DNA of 64,000 nt, from the NCBI GenBank assembly GCA_964498755.1, contig CAZCIB010000009.1:1-64000 (forward strand), given 5' to 3'. The notes beneath the pieces are model-generated. The model was given only the letters and a program-made list of their open reading frames with translations. It made no database searches and had not been told where the DNA came from. Positions within the stretch are counted from its first letter, which is position 1. Each line of letters starts with the position of its first letter. The translations under genes and the position numbers were made by a program. The DNA is from RZZS01 sp964498755 (GTDB lineage: Bacteria > Pseudomonadota > Alphaproteobacteria > Micavibrionales > Micavibrionaceae). Of the stretch, positions 1 through 9,256 are shown in pieces.

Positions 1-1030
<1,030 letters not shown>

Positions 1031-1409
1031 ATTCCATCTCACTGAAAAGAATTGTCCATGACACTTCATATTCAGCGGAAGTGTAAGGACCTGCTTGCAT
1101 AGCGTCAGAAAGAGTTTCGTCAGACTATATAGCAGGCCTTTTTTGTAAGTGCGTTCAACACTCCATCGAAGGCGCCGCTGCCTGCGAATCTCTTCTTTTC
1201 AATCAACGATGTTCAAGAACCGGACGGAACCCTGCGAAGCCCGCAGCTTTCCGCACAAAAAAGGTCGGATGTCTCCAACCCTTCAAAAACCGTAATGTCG
1301 GCTAACACAATTAATGTATCCACAACTGCGCTCGCCGTCAAGTTTCCCTTGCATAAATTTAAATGCGTTTTTCGGGAAGTCCCGGTCAACGGCTTGTTGA
1401 CCGTCGGTA
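1031..1409 (-). promoter_or_regulatory. rRNA operon leader with boxA-like site and hairpin
   Basis: About 380 nt lie between the predicted start point and the 16S 5' end. At 1383-1403 there is a perfect 8-bp inverted repeat (CGGTCAAC, 5-nt loop, GTTGACCG) just after the predicted start point. At about 1203-1224 the reverse strand reads TTCTTGAACATCGTTGA, which resembles the boxA antitermination segment of alphaproteobacterial rRNA leaders (TGCTCTTTGACATTG-like). No gene is seen here. The boxA assignment is by resemblance only; the hairpin is seen directly. Confidence 0.5.
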
Positions 1410-1415
1410 GCGGGG

Positions 1416-1444
1416 TTTATATCTCTCCCCGCCCCCCTTGTCAA
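1416..1444 (-). promoter_or_regulatory. Strong sigma-70-type promoter of the rRNA operon
   Basis: On the reverse strand TTGACA (1439-1444) is followed after exactly 17 bases by TATAAA (1416-1421). The spacer is G-rich, and an A/T-rich tract (1445-1480) lies upstream of the -35, where an UP element would be. Position and match to consensus support this as the rRNA promoter; the start point would be near 1409. Confidence 0.75.
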
Positions 1445-1511
1445 ACATCTTTTTTAAAAAATTTTGCAAAAAGGAACTTTTTATCAGTTTTTTCTTATGT
1501 GCAACGTCTCA

Positions 1512-2021
1512 TCAGGCTCCATGCGCAAGATGCGCCTCTTCGACGCTCATCGTCCGGCCATCGCCATGATCGCATCCCCAAGCGTTGTACGGCAAATTGC
1601 TTCTTGTCTCTCCCACAATATGCCGGAAGAGGCGAACAGCCGCCGCATGCAGCCCTTCTCTTTCCGCTGCGGGGACATCACGCATCCCGCTCGTTTCCCT
1701 GAAATCCTGCGTCAGACTGCCGACCTGTTCAGCTGGAACGACGCCAGCGCAAACAGGTTGATATTCATCCTCCACGCATCGATAAAGCAGGCGCAGAACG
1801 ACTGGCGTTTCCGAAGTTATTCCGGGTGGAGCCATAGCCTTCACAAAGTCCGGCGTCTCTTCAAGCGGCGCTTTTATACGCACGGCCAGCGCCGCCCCTT
1901 GCGCGAGAAGCGCACCGGAACAGCTTTGATTTTTTATGAATTCATTCGCGTCGCGCCCGGCCAGACGCACGCCGACCAGACCGAATGCCTTGCCAAGGTC
2001 CTTTAATGATGAGACGCTCAT
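1512..2021 (-). CDS. Hypothetical protein (169 aa)
   Basis: An open frame of 169 codons with a GGGAG ribosome binding site about 6 nt before the ATG at 2021. I do not recognise the family. It has no signal peptide or membrane segment, a mixed alpha/beta composition and four cysteines, and ends in an acidic/His-rich tail (EEAHLAHGA). It is transcribed towards the 16S gene and ends about 70 nt upstream of the rRNA promoter -35. It is divergent from the polysaccharide export gene, with an AT-rich spacer holding a palindrome and a promoter. An overlapping plus-strand frame has no ribosome binding site and is judged a shadow. Confidence 0.6.
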   Translation of the reverse strand: MSVSSLKDLGKAFGLVGVRLAGRDANEFIKNQSCSGALLAQGAALAVRIKAPLEETPDFVKAMAPPGITSETPVVLRLLYRCVEDEYQPVCAGVVPAEQVGSLTQDFRETSGMRDVPAAEREGLHAAAVRLFRHIVGETRSNLPYNAWGCDHGDGRTMSVEEAHLAHGA

Positions 2022-2096
2022 AATACGCTCCCGCTTTTTCTATAATTAATAGCGCAATGTATATAAGCTTTTCAACATATATGCGCGTAAGCGGCA

Positions 2097-2113
2097 TGCG
2101 ACAAATTGTCGCA
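2097..2113. promoter_or_regulatory. Perfect 8+1+8 palindrome, possible operator
   Basis: TGCGACAA-A-TTGTCGCA is a perfect inverted repeat with a single central base. It lies in the AT-rich spacer between the divergent genes at 2021 and 2206, about 30 nt upstream of the -35 of the plus-strand promoter. Size and position suit a dimeric regulator controlling the export gene, the divergent gene or both. The binding protein is unknown. Confidence 0.45.
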
Positions 2114-2143
2114 GCTTTTGCGGTGGAAGAGAATTTTCAGGGA

Positions 2144-2172
2144 TTCACAGGCGTATAAATGCAGGATATAAT
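2144..2172 (+). promoter_or_regulatory. Candidate promoter of the polysaccharide export gene
   Basis: TTCACA (2144-2149), 17-base spacer, TATAAT (2167-2172). The start point would be near 2179, giving a leader of about 27 nt before the ATG at 2206. The -10 is a perfect consensus; the -35 matches four of six positions. Confidence 0.5.
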
Positions 2173-2205
2173 TGTTATGTCCTGTAACGATCTTCTTCTC
2201 CCGCC

Positions 2206-4716
2206 ATGCGCTCTTTGCCGTTCTTTTTTCTGTCCTTCTTGCTGTTTTTCTTGTGCGCTGCGCAGGAGGCGCGCGCCCAGCCCTTCGGGCATGAGCGTAA
2301 CGCGTCACAAGCCCGCAGCGCCATGCCCGCGCCGCCGCGCGGCGGCTTTCCTGATATCGAGGAAAAGCCGGACCGATCTCCGCTCGAAGAGATGTACTCC
2401 GGGCGCATCGTCGATGAACTGGAGCAATACGGTTACGACCTGTTCAACCGGCATGTAGAACGATATGGCGCGCGCAAGACAATCGAAAACGAAGACGGCG
2501 AGGAAGCGCGTTACAACGACAACCTCCCCTCCGGCGCGGTGCAGGACAATTTCGTTCTCGGTTTTGGGGACCGTCTGAATATTACCTTCCGCGGCCAGCG
2601 CAACGACCAGAAGACGTATAAAATCGACAATGACGGCCGGGTCATTATTGACGGCCTTCCCCCGATACCGGCGGCAGGACGGACGATCGCGCAGGTGCGC
2701 GCGGCTTTGAACGCGCATGCGAAAACCCTGCATAACACGGAAATATACGTCTCCCTCGACGCCGTGCGGCAAATCGGCGTTCTCGTCGTCGGGCATGTGA
2801 ACAAGCCCGGCAGGCATAACCTCACCGTCTTCCATACCGTAATGGACGCGCTGGCGGCGGCGGGCGGCATCGACAAAACCGGCTCGCTCCGGCAGATCAA
2901 GCTCGTACGCGACGGGCGCAGCGCGGTTCTGGACCTCTACGGCCTTCTGATGCATGGCAGCGCGAATATGGACGTCTCTTTACGCGACGGCGACCGGATT
3001 ATCGTCCCGCCCATCGGCCCGACCATGGCGATTGCAGGGCAGGTCAAGCGCCCCGGCATATACGAACTGCAAACCGAGCTGCAGGGCATGTGGCATAAGC
3101 CGGAATCGCGCAGCGCGCAAATCTCCCTCAATGAGGCCCTCGAATTCGCCGCCGGGACCTTGAGCCCCGGCGACAACCGCTATGTGCATCTCTATATGAG
3201 CGCAGACGGGCATGAACGGGTCCGGGACGTCTCAAAACCCTTCGCGCCCGTATTCGGCGACGGCGGGATCCTGATGGTTTCGCGCGGGCAGGGCCGCCGC
3301 GCAGGCACGGTTGAGCTGGCCGGTCATACGATTGGCGAGGGCATCTACGCGCTTGAAAACACGCCGACGCTCTCAAGCCTGATCCCCGACGCCCGCGTTC
3401 TGGAGCGCGATACGTACCCGCTGATCGGCGTGATCGAGCGTGAAAACGCGGAACACATGACAAGCGAGTTCCTCGCCTTCCCGCCCAGCCTCGTTCTCAA
3501 AAAACAGTTCGACCGCAAATTGCAGGACGGCGACGTCGTGCATCTGTTTTCGAACGAGGATATCCGCGCCCTTGCCGATACGCCGCAGGAAGAGCAGGAC
3601 GCGCTCTATCAACCCGCCGCCATGGGCTCGGCGTTCGGTGAAGAGATAGATGAGCCGCTTGATCCCGTTATCGCGGCGTTTTTGCGTGAGCGCGCCGTGT
3701 TCGTGCGCGGCGCGGTGCGCCAGCCCGGCGCCTATCCGGCCACAGAAGGCGCAAGCCTTGAAAGCGTCATCGCCGTTGCGGGGGGCTTAAGCCTTGAGGC
3801 CAATACCGCCAATGTCGAGGTTACCTCCAAACGCCTCGGCGAAGGGCATCAGCAGGCCGGGCGGTCCGGAACGCGGCGTCTGCACATCAACTTCCGCGAA
3901 ACCAATCCCGCGCGAGTGATGCTCGGCCCTGGAGACACGGTGCGCATTAACCAGAGATTCCACAAGATCAAGGACAAGAACGTACTCGTCGTCGGCGAGG
4001 TCAGCCATCCCGGACGCTACGACATCATGCCGGGCGACAAGCTTTCCGACCTTCTGGAACGCGCGGGAGGGCTCACGCCACAGGCCTACCCGGAAGGCGC
4101 GATCTTTAGCCGGAAGAGCGAGCGCAAGGCCGAAGAGCTGCGCTTTCGTTCCGCCGCCGCCGAGCTTGAAAAATCCATCGCCACGGCCCTGCAAAGCGAT
4201 GATAAAGACAAGCAACCGGGCGCGCAGCAAGTTTCTTTCGCAAGAGAGCTTGCCGATGAACTCCGCACCGTCGAGGCCGTCGGGCGCATCACCGTCGAGG
4301 CCGATCCGGCCATTCTAAAAGCCCGGCCCGAGCTTGATTTGCTGCTCGAGGAAGGCGACCGGCTGTTCATCCCGAAACGCCCGCTCACCGTGCGCGTCCG
4401 CGGCGAAGTGCTCTCGCCCGCGGCCCTGCAGTTCCGGGAGGGCAACGACGCGCGCGACTATATCATGCAGGCGGGCGGCTTCAGTTATTTCGCAGATAAA
4501 TCCCGCGCCTTTGTCGTCTATCCAGACGGTAGCGCACAGCCGTTAGAGGTCGATCACTGGAACCACCGCCCCCTCAAAATCCCGCCCGGAAGCACGGTTG
4601 TGGTGCCGCGCGACCCCAAACCCTTTGACTTCCTCGCCAGCGCCGAAAAAGTCAGCCAGATCATCGCAAACCTCGCTTTGACAGGGATATGGATAGACGA
4701 CCTACAGGAAGATTGA
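2206..4716 (+). CDS. SLBB-domain polysaccharide export protein (Wza/KpsD-like)
   Basis: 836 aa. Residues 1-24 are a signal peptide (hydrophobic core after MRSLPFFF, cleavage after EARA), so the protein is exported. A Poly_export domain follows at about 113-180 (start DNFVLGFGDRLNI). After it come about six SLBB-type units that recur with a V-x-G-x-V-x-x-P-G core, at about 187, 273, 370, 500, 592 and 728. The C-terminus has an amphipathic helix (about 815-830), where Wza-type proteins place their outer-membrane helix. Proteins of this family form the periplasmic and outer-membrane channel for capsule or exopolysaccharide. At 836 aa it is much longer than Wza and more like the multi-SLBB type. 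Glycosyltransferases and a Wzz-like protein nearby support the role. No strong ribosome binding site precedes the ATG; the signal peptide fixes the start. Confidence 0.88.
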   Translation: MRSLPFFFLSFLLFFLCAAQEARAQPFGHERNASQARSAMPAPPRGGFPDIEEKPDRSPLEEMYSGRIVDELEQYGYDLFNRHVERYGARKTIENEDGEEARYNDNLPSGAVQDNFVLGFGDRLNITFRGQRNDQKTYKIDNDGRVIIDGLPPIPAAGRTIAQVRAALNAHAKTLHNTEIYVSLDAVRQIGVLVVGHVNKPGRHNLTVFHTVMDALAAAGGIDKTGSLRQIKLVRDGRSAVLDLYGLLMHGSANMDVSLRDGDRIIVPPIGPTMAIAGQVKRPGIYELQTELQGMWHKPESRSAQISLNEALEFAAGTLSPGDNRYVHLYMSADGHERVRDVSKPFAPVFGDGGILMVSRGQGRRAGTVELAGHTIGEGIYALENTPTLSSLIPDARVLERDTYPLIGVIERENAEHMTSEFLAFPPSLVLKKQFDRKLQDGDVVHLFSNEDIRALADTPQEEQDALYQPAAMGSAFGEEIDEPLDPVIAAFLRERAVFVRGAVRQPGAYPATEGASLESVIAVAGGLSLEANTANVEVTSKRLGEGHQQAGRSGTRRLHINFRETNPARVMLGPGDTVRINQRFHKIKDKNVLVVGEVSHPGRYDIMPGDKLSDLLERAGGLTPQAYPEGAIFSRKSERKAEELRFRSAAAELEKSIATALQSDDKDKQPGAQQVSFARELADELRTVEAVGRITVEADPAILKARPELDLLLEEGDRLFIPKRPLTVRVRGEVLSPAALQFREGNDARDYIMQAGGFSYFADKSRAFVVYPDGSAQPLEVDHWNHRPLKIPPGSTVVVPRDPKPFDFLASAEKVSQIIANLALTGIWIDDLQED

Positions 4717-4745
4717 CATAACTAAAAAGCTTATTTATAGTCTCT

Positions 4746-4762
4746 TGCATTAAATTAATGCA
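4746..4762. promoter_or_regulatory. Perfect 8+1+8 palindrome touching a ribosome binding site
   Basis: TGCATTAA-A-TTAATGCA is a perfect inverted repeat whose last base is the first base of the AGGAG ribosome binding site (4762-4766) of the next gene. It has the same geometry as the palindrome at 2097-2113 but a different sequence. It could be an operator or an RNA hairpin limiting translation. Function is inferred from position only. Confidence 0.4.
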
Positions 4763-4772
4763 GGAGAAAAAA

Positions 4773-5306
4773 ATGGCTTTAACAAACACCTTCGAGCGGG
4801 TCATCCGCAGCCATGATGAAAGAGCTGAAGCCTTCAGAAGCTATTTTGACGGCGTGTTTCCAGATGCGGAAACAATACCTTTCGCTCTTTATGTTGAGGG
4901 CGAAAAAAATCCGCTGCGAATTTCCACGATACGTGTTATTTTCCCGGAACCTGTAAGGCCTTGCGCCATGGAAGATTCAAATCCACTGGCAGAAATACCT
5001 TCGGATAAGAGGAACGCCATAATAGCCCGCCTTGCCGAAAATATGGGCATTCCTGATGCTTTAAGGAATGAAATCGACTCAATAACGGAACTTTCTAAAA
5101 TTTCCATTGGTATCTATAATGATCACGGCCCTTACGGCACAATTGAGGAGATCCGTATCCGCTCAGCTCCAGACATCAATCTTGGCAACTATGTCACAAA
5201 CCTGCCCGATCTAAGGACACAACTGCAGCGCCGCATGGATGCACTGCGTGCAGCACAGCAAGAAAAAGCGCATGCAGCAGCTACGCAGGAAGGCGGACCG
5301 GGCTAA
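4773..5306 (+). CDS. Hypothetical protein (177 aa) in the exopolysaccharide locus
   Basis: I do not recognise this protein. The ATG at 4773 (MALTNTFERV) has AGGAG 6 nt upstream and is preferred over the ATG at 4758, which has none. No signal peptide or membrane segment is visible, so it is probably cytoplasmic. The C-terminal 35 residues are rich in Q, R, A and E and probably helical. Base composition is visibly AT-richer than the flanking export and glycosyltransferase genes, which may indicate separate acquisition. It lies 56 nt after the export gene and 21 nt before the glycosyltransferase on the same strand, so co-transcription is likely. Confidence 0.65.
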   Translation: MALTNTFERVIRSHDERAEAFRSYFDGVFPDAETIPFALYVEGEKNPLRISTIRVIFPEPVRPCAMEDSNPLAEIPSDKRNAIIARLAENMGIPDALRNEIDSITELSKISIGIYNDHGPYGTIEEIRIRSAPDINLGNYVTNLPDLRTQLQRRMDALRAAQQEKAHAAATQEGGPG

Positions 5307-5327
5307 ACATACCCATCAATATATTCC

Positions 5328-6152
5328 ATGCCCTTCTTTTCTATCATCACAGTGACGTATAACAATCTCGGCGGGCTGCAAAAGACGTGCGAAAGTCTGG
5401 GCGCGCAAACCCGCCGCGATTTTGAATGGATTGTGATTGACGGCGGGTCGGTGGATGGGACGGTTGAATATTTGTCCAATTTTACCCCCCACAACCTACG
5501 CACCCCCCACCCTGACCTCCCCCCTCACGGAGGGGGGAGGAGAGAAGCGCCGCAGGCGCTTCAGGAGGGGGGTGGCTTTCAATACATCTGCGAACCCGAT
5601 CAGGGCATTTACGATGCCATGAATAAGGGGATTGAACGCGCAAGCGGAGATTACCTGCTCTTTCTCAATGCAGGCGACGCACTTGCCGGGCCGGATGTTT
5701 TGGAAAAAATTCAAAACGCGGCGCACGAAGGAAATGAAACTGACTTCATCTACGGCGACGCAATTGAGGACGGGCATCTCAAGAAATCGAAACCGCATAC
5801 GACCTTTATCAAAGGCATGTTCACGCACCACCAGGCCATGTTTTTCCGGCGCGAAGCCATCGGCGGACTGCGCTATGATCTAAAATATAAAATCGCCGCC
5901 GATTACGATTTTACGTGCCGATTTTTGATGAAAAATCCGAACGCCCTTTATATCCCCATTCCTGCTTGCGTTTTCGAAAGCGGCGGCGTCTCACAGCAAA
6001 ACCCGGTCACGGGCCGGAAAGAACAATCCGCGATCCGGAAAAAACTCGGGCTTTGCGGCCCGCTCAGGAATACGTTGATCGAAACGCGGCAGGCGCTCGC
6101 GTGGTTCTTACGCAAAAAACACCCGGCGTTGTTCTGGCGACTCAAAAAATAA
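5328..6152 (+). CDS. Family 2 glycosyltransferase with an in-frame palindromic repeat insertion
   Basis: 274 aa, GT-A fold of the WcaA/colanic-acid type. The N-terminus (FSIITVTYNN) is the nucleotide-binding strand, DGGSVDGT follows at about 45-52, and EPDQGIYDAMNKGI at about 90-103 is the family signature. NAGD at about 117-120 is the metal-binding region. Between YLSNF and FQYICEPD there is a Pro/Gly/Arg-rich stretch of about 25-30 residues encoded by a palindromic repeat (5501-5575) that relatives do not have. The stretch falls in a loop between the acceptor-side strands, so the enzyme could still fold. It probably adds a sugar to the lipid-linked polysaccharide precursor at the inner membrane. 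No good ribosome binding site is seen. Confidence 0.85.
   Translation: MPFFSIITVTYNNLGGLQKTCESLGAQTRRDFEWIVIDGGSVDGTVEYLSNFTPHNLRTPHPDLPPHGGGRREAPQALQEGGGFQYICEPDQGIYDAMNKGIERASGDYLLFLNAGDALAGPDVLEKIQNAAHEGNETDFIYGDAIEDGHLKKSKPHTTFIKGMFTHHQAMFFRREAIGGLRYDLKYKIAADYDFTCRFLMKNPNALYIPIPACVFESGGVSQQNPVTGRKEQSAIRKKLGLCGPLRNTLIETRQALAWFLRKKHPALFWRLKK
5501..5575. repeat. Palindromic repeat of the CCCTCxCC/GGxGAGGG family inside a coding region
   Basis: The segment begins CACCCCCCACCCTGACCTCC and ends AGGAGGGGGGTGG. It holds an inner hairpin (CCCCCCTC..GAGGGGGG) and a second one (AGCGCC-GCA-GGCGCT). It interrupts the glycosyltransferase gene in frame, adding Pro-, Gly- and Arg-rich residues. Related C-rich/G-rich palindromes lie at 23340-23465, 31061-31146, 32021-32103, 33151-33242, 54738-54805 and 58848-58915. 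Confidence 0.75.
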
Positions 6153-6360
6153 ACCACCAAGTCACAAAGACACAAAGGGCACAAAGTTCTTCTACCCGCG
6201 CGAAGCGCTTTAAAAAAAGATTACGCGGAGAGCCGGAGTTTCGGAGTATTCTCCGTTTCTCCGGAACTCCGCGTATAACCCGTTATTCCTTATTTGTGCT
6301 GCGCGCGGCTTTCTTCTCGTCATCTTTGTGCCCTTTGTGTCTTTGTGACTTGGTGGTAAA
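6151..6360. repeat. Nested inverted repeat of the ACAAAG type between convergent genes
   Basis: The outer arms, 6151-6186 and 6324-6360, are near-perfect complements built of CACAAAG-like units (left arm AAACCACCAAGTCACAAAGA..., right arm ...TCTTTGTGACTTGGTGGT). The loop contains a second palindrome (6223-6274) built of CGGAG units (ACGCGGAG ... CTCCGCGT). Related elements made of CAGAG units are at 13090-13170, 16690-16770 and 17129-17310. It fills the whole gap between a plus gene ending at 6152 and a minus gene ending at 6365, so as RNA it could act as a two-way terminator. Confidence 0.75.
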
Positions 6361-6364
6361 AACA

Positions 6365-7179
6365 TCAAAACCGCCGCCGGTAATAATCCGCGCGGCTTTG
6401 CGCGAAATCATACCCTTTGCCGCCGTCCAGAAACCCGCGTTTCCAGACATATGAATAAAGGAACATTACTGCTCCCCGGAACGGCATGCGGCGCAAGATG
6501 CGCTTCAATTTTTCCCGCCATTTCACCGGGTCTTTCGGATAAGCGCCCCGCGCGATCATCGCGTCTTCCCAGAACGCGTAGTTTTTATGCCGCGCCTGCC
6601 AGCGTTCTTTATCGTCATAAGCGTAATGCAGGACAGCGTTATTGAGAGCGCCGATCCTCATATGCTTTGAATCGTCTTTTAAAACAGGTTGATAATGCCC
6701 CTCGATCTCGCCCATGCCGGGGATATCGAGATCATCAACAACAGGAATTTGATATGATTTTTGTTGATCAGCGCGAGCTTGTTGTTCTGTGCGCCATGCT
6801 TTAAAATCCGCCCGTTCCAGACATAGAGCCCCCTGATGAAATACCCGGCGCAGTCCGGCGCGCCCGCAGAAAACAATACGCGCATTTCTTCGGTCAGATC
6901 TTCCGTCATCACTTCGTCGGCGTCGATGAAGAACGCCCAGTCATACGCCAACGGAATATTCTCCAGTATCCATTGCCGCTTCTTTGGATAGCGCCGGTTC
7001 CATGTGAAGTGATGAACGATTGCCCCGGCCTGCCGCGCAAGCGCGCAAGTCGCGTCCTCGCTGTTCGAGTCAACAACGACGACCTCGCCGAAATCTTGCA
7101 GGCTGCCCAGACAGCGCTGGATATTCGCCTCTTCATTCTTCGTGGCAATAACGGCGCTAACGGGGATTTTGTCGCTCAT
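6365..7179 (-). pseudogene. Family 2 glycosyltransferase (WaaE/KdtX-like), broken by a frameshift
   Basis: The first 140 or so codons from ATG 7179 encode a GT2 domain: VIATKNEEANIQRCL at about 9-23, VVDSNSEDAT at about 35-44, FFIDADEVM at about 85-93. After NKNHIKF the frame slips. The remaining conserved part (PVVDDLDIPGMGEIEGHYQP to the stop at 6365) is in another frame, and adding one base near 6743-6750 (AGGAATTT on plus) joins them. The reconstructed protein would be about 270 aa, normal for these LPS-core-type transferases. The start overlaps the Wzz-like stop by 4 bases (ATGA), so it is the last gene of the minus operon. It is either a real one-base deletion or an assembly error; the sequence cannot tell. 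Confidence 0.8.
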
Positions 7180-8009
7180 GGCTTCCTGAACAATCCCGAA
7201 AGGACATACCCCGCGAACGCGCCGACCAGTATGAAGGCAGGAATAAAAATCGATTTATTTGGCCAGTGCGGCTTCGCCGAAACCGACGGCGCTTCAGCGA
7301 GAGAGGCCGCATAGGGCTCGTCCATATTCACCATCATGCGCAAATGCTCCTGCTCCATCAGCATCGAGACGAGCGCGTCCTTGTGCTGCGGATGCAGGAC
7401 CTCGTCAAGCTGCGTCGTCAGATATGCGATGCGCTTGCCGGTCTGCGCCCGCACGTCGGCGCGGATGATATCGTCGGCGGCCTTTTGCATCGCCCGTAGC
7501 AAAAATACGGCGAATTCCGGGTCGGCGTGCATATAGGATACGCGCCGCAAATGCGTTTGTCCCACGGGTTCGACGGAGACATTGTCTTCCAGATACGCAG
7601 CCAGCTCTGCCGGCGTGTCAACGTCATTGTTCCCAAGAAAACGAAAAGGCGCGTCGAATGCGGCATTGCGGCGGACATAAGGATTTTTGACCAGAACGCC
7701 CGCAACGCTCGCGCCGCGCAGAATATGCTCAAAGCGCGTAAAATCCGCGGACTCCGAAGTCCCCGGGCGCCGGACGATATATTGCAGGTTCGGCAGATCG
7801 AATTGCCCCAGCATGGACGTCAAATCGACCCCGGACGTTTGCGCCGTCGGGCCGATCAGCATCTCGGCGCGGTATTGCGGCACGGCGAAATGAAGAAAAA
7901 TCAGGACGGCGACAAGGCCCAGAACCGCCCCGCCCGCGATAAACGCCCAGGCTTTTAAAAGCGCTTGAAACGCCTCTTTGAACGTTGCGTCGCTTTCATC
8001 ATGCAGCAT
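7176..8009 (-). CDS. Wzz-like polysaccharide chain-length regulator
   Basis: 277 aa with one membrane helix near each end (about 19-43, FIAGGAVLGLVAVLIFLHF; about 251-271, IPAFILVGAFAGYVL) and a periplasmic domain between, the Wzz/PCP-1 plan. The sequence after the first helix (PQYRAEMLIGP) matches the start of Wzz domains, and the region before the second helix is helical. No tyrosine-kinase domain is fused. Such proteins set the length of O-antigen or exopolysaccharide chains at the inner membrane. It lies 2 nt after the GT4 gene and overlaps the next glycosyltransferase by 4 nt, and an O-antigen-ligase-like gene is in the same operon. Confidence 0.82.
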   Translation of the reverse strand: MLHDESDATFKEAFQALLKAWAFIAGGAVLGLVAVLIFLHFAVPQYRAEMLIGPTAQTSGVDLTSMLGQFDLPNLQYIVRRPGTSESADFTRFEHILRGASVAGVLVKNPYVRRNAAFDAPFRFLGNNDVDTPAELAAYLEDNVSVEPVGQTHLRRVSYMHADPEFAVFLLRAMQKAADDIIRADVRAQTGKRIAYLTTQLDEVLHPQHKDALVSMLMEQEHLRMMVNMDEPYAASLAEAPSVSAKPHWPNKSIFIPAFILVGAFAGYVLSGLFRKP

Positions 8010-8011
8010 CT

Positions 8012-9256
8012 CTAAACATCCCTTTCATCGATTGTCTTTTGCGCGCGTTTGATCCACGCCTCAATGGAATCCTTAGGCGTAAATACGCGGCCGGCTTCGG
8101 CGGCGCCTTCCTGCGCGGAGAACCACATTTCGCTGTCCGTGCGGTAATGCTTGATCGTCTGGGCGAGCATTGCGGCGCTTTTTTGCGGGATAACGGCCCC
8201 CGCCTTGAAATCAAGGATAACGCGCGCGGCTTCGGAATTCGCCGGACCGATAAAAATGCAGGGCCTGTGCACGGCGAACGCCGAATAAAGCTTGCAAGGC
8301 ACAAGCATTCCGGAGAGCTCTTCGCGCATTGAAACCAGATGCACGTCGCCGCTTTCCAGAACTTCCCGCAAACGCGCCGCTGGCTGAAAGGGCATCAGCC
8401 GAATATTGTTAAGCCCGCGCTTTGCGCGCTCTTTTGCAATGCGCTCATGTCCCGCGCCTTCCCCCACAAAGACAAACTCGATCTCCGGATGATCGTCCTT
8501 CAAAAATTCCGCAGCTTCCAGAATGCTCTGCAAAGGGTGCGCGCGGCCAATGTTCCCTGCGTAAAGGATACGGAATTTCGGGGAATCGTCTTTGTATAAA
8601 TCAGCGAAGGCGCGCGCCGCCCTCACCTTGCTAATCCGCTTGCGCCGTGATGTTTTCGGAATTTTGACATCCGGCAACGACGTATCCGCCCAGTTCGGGA
8701 TTACCGTAACCCTGCCGGGGCTGATTTTCTTTTCCATCATTTTTGCGGCCATACAGCGTCCGATAACAATAATCCGGTCCGCGCCTTTGAGGCTCTTGTG
8801 CGCAACATGGTTCAGAAACCTCAGCAGCTCCGGGCGGGTCTTGTGTTCAAGCCCCGGCAACAAATCAGGATAGAGATCATGGCACCAGTGCAGATGCGGG
8901 CAATGCCAGCGTTTTTTTAAAACATGTCCAAGCGTCGCCAGCATCGGCGGATCGGAGAGCGTCACCACGAGATCAGGTTTTGGCTGTTTTAACGCGGCCC
9001 TGAAAAGCGCAAACATGACGCGCGCCGCGGTCATCGCGCTCCTTGGGCGGACGGCCGTTTTGACGCGTATAACTGAAACGCCGCCGTCCATTTGCCGGAA
9101 ATTCTCTTTCCCGGCGCAGACAACGCGTACGCGCCACCCTTGCCGCGCCATCTCGCGCGCAAGCTCGCGCAGAACGCGGCCCGTCGCGCCGCGTTGCGGC
9201 GGATAAACGCGGTTAATGAAGAGAACTGAGGGCTTTGCGCTGTTTTTCGGTGGCAT
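8012..9256 (-). CDS. Family 4 glycosyltransferase (WbuB-like)
   Basis: 414 aa, GT-B fold. The N-terminal acceptor domain begins VLFINRVYPPQRGATGRVL at about 11-29. The C-terminal donor domain has RILYAGNIGRAHPLQSILEA near 230-250, FVFVGEGAGHE near 267 and the late SGMLVPCKLYSAFA region near 318, where the usual E-x7-E block has only partial likeness. These enzymes transfer a sugar to a lipid-linked glycan on the cytoplasmic face of the inner membrane. The first 44 bases overlap the end of the ligase-like gene upstream; a start further in is possible, but the motif begins at residue 11, so the ATG at 9256 fits. The product is presumably exported by the SLBB protein. Confidence 0.85.
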   Translation of the reverse strand: MPPKNSAKPSVLFINRVYPPQRGATGRVLRELAREMARQGWRVRVVCAGKENFRQMDGGVSVIRVKTAVRPRSAMTAARVMFALFRAALKQPKPDLVVTLSDPPMLATLGHVLKKRWHCPHLHWCHDLYPDLLPGLEHKTRPELLRFLNHVAHKSLKGADRIIVIGRCMAAKMMEKKISPGRVTVIPNWADTSLPDVKIPKTSRRKRISKVRAARAFADLYKDDSPKFRILYAGNIGRAHPLQSILEAAEFLKDDHPEIEFVFVGEGAGHERIAKERAKRGLNNIRLMPFQPAARLREVLESGDVHLVSMREELSGMLVPCKLYSAFAVHRPCIFIGPANSEAARVILDFKAGAVIPQKSAAMLAQTIKHYRTDSEMWFSAQEGAAEAGRVFTPKDSIEAWIKRAQKTIDERDV

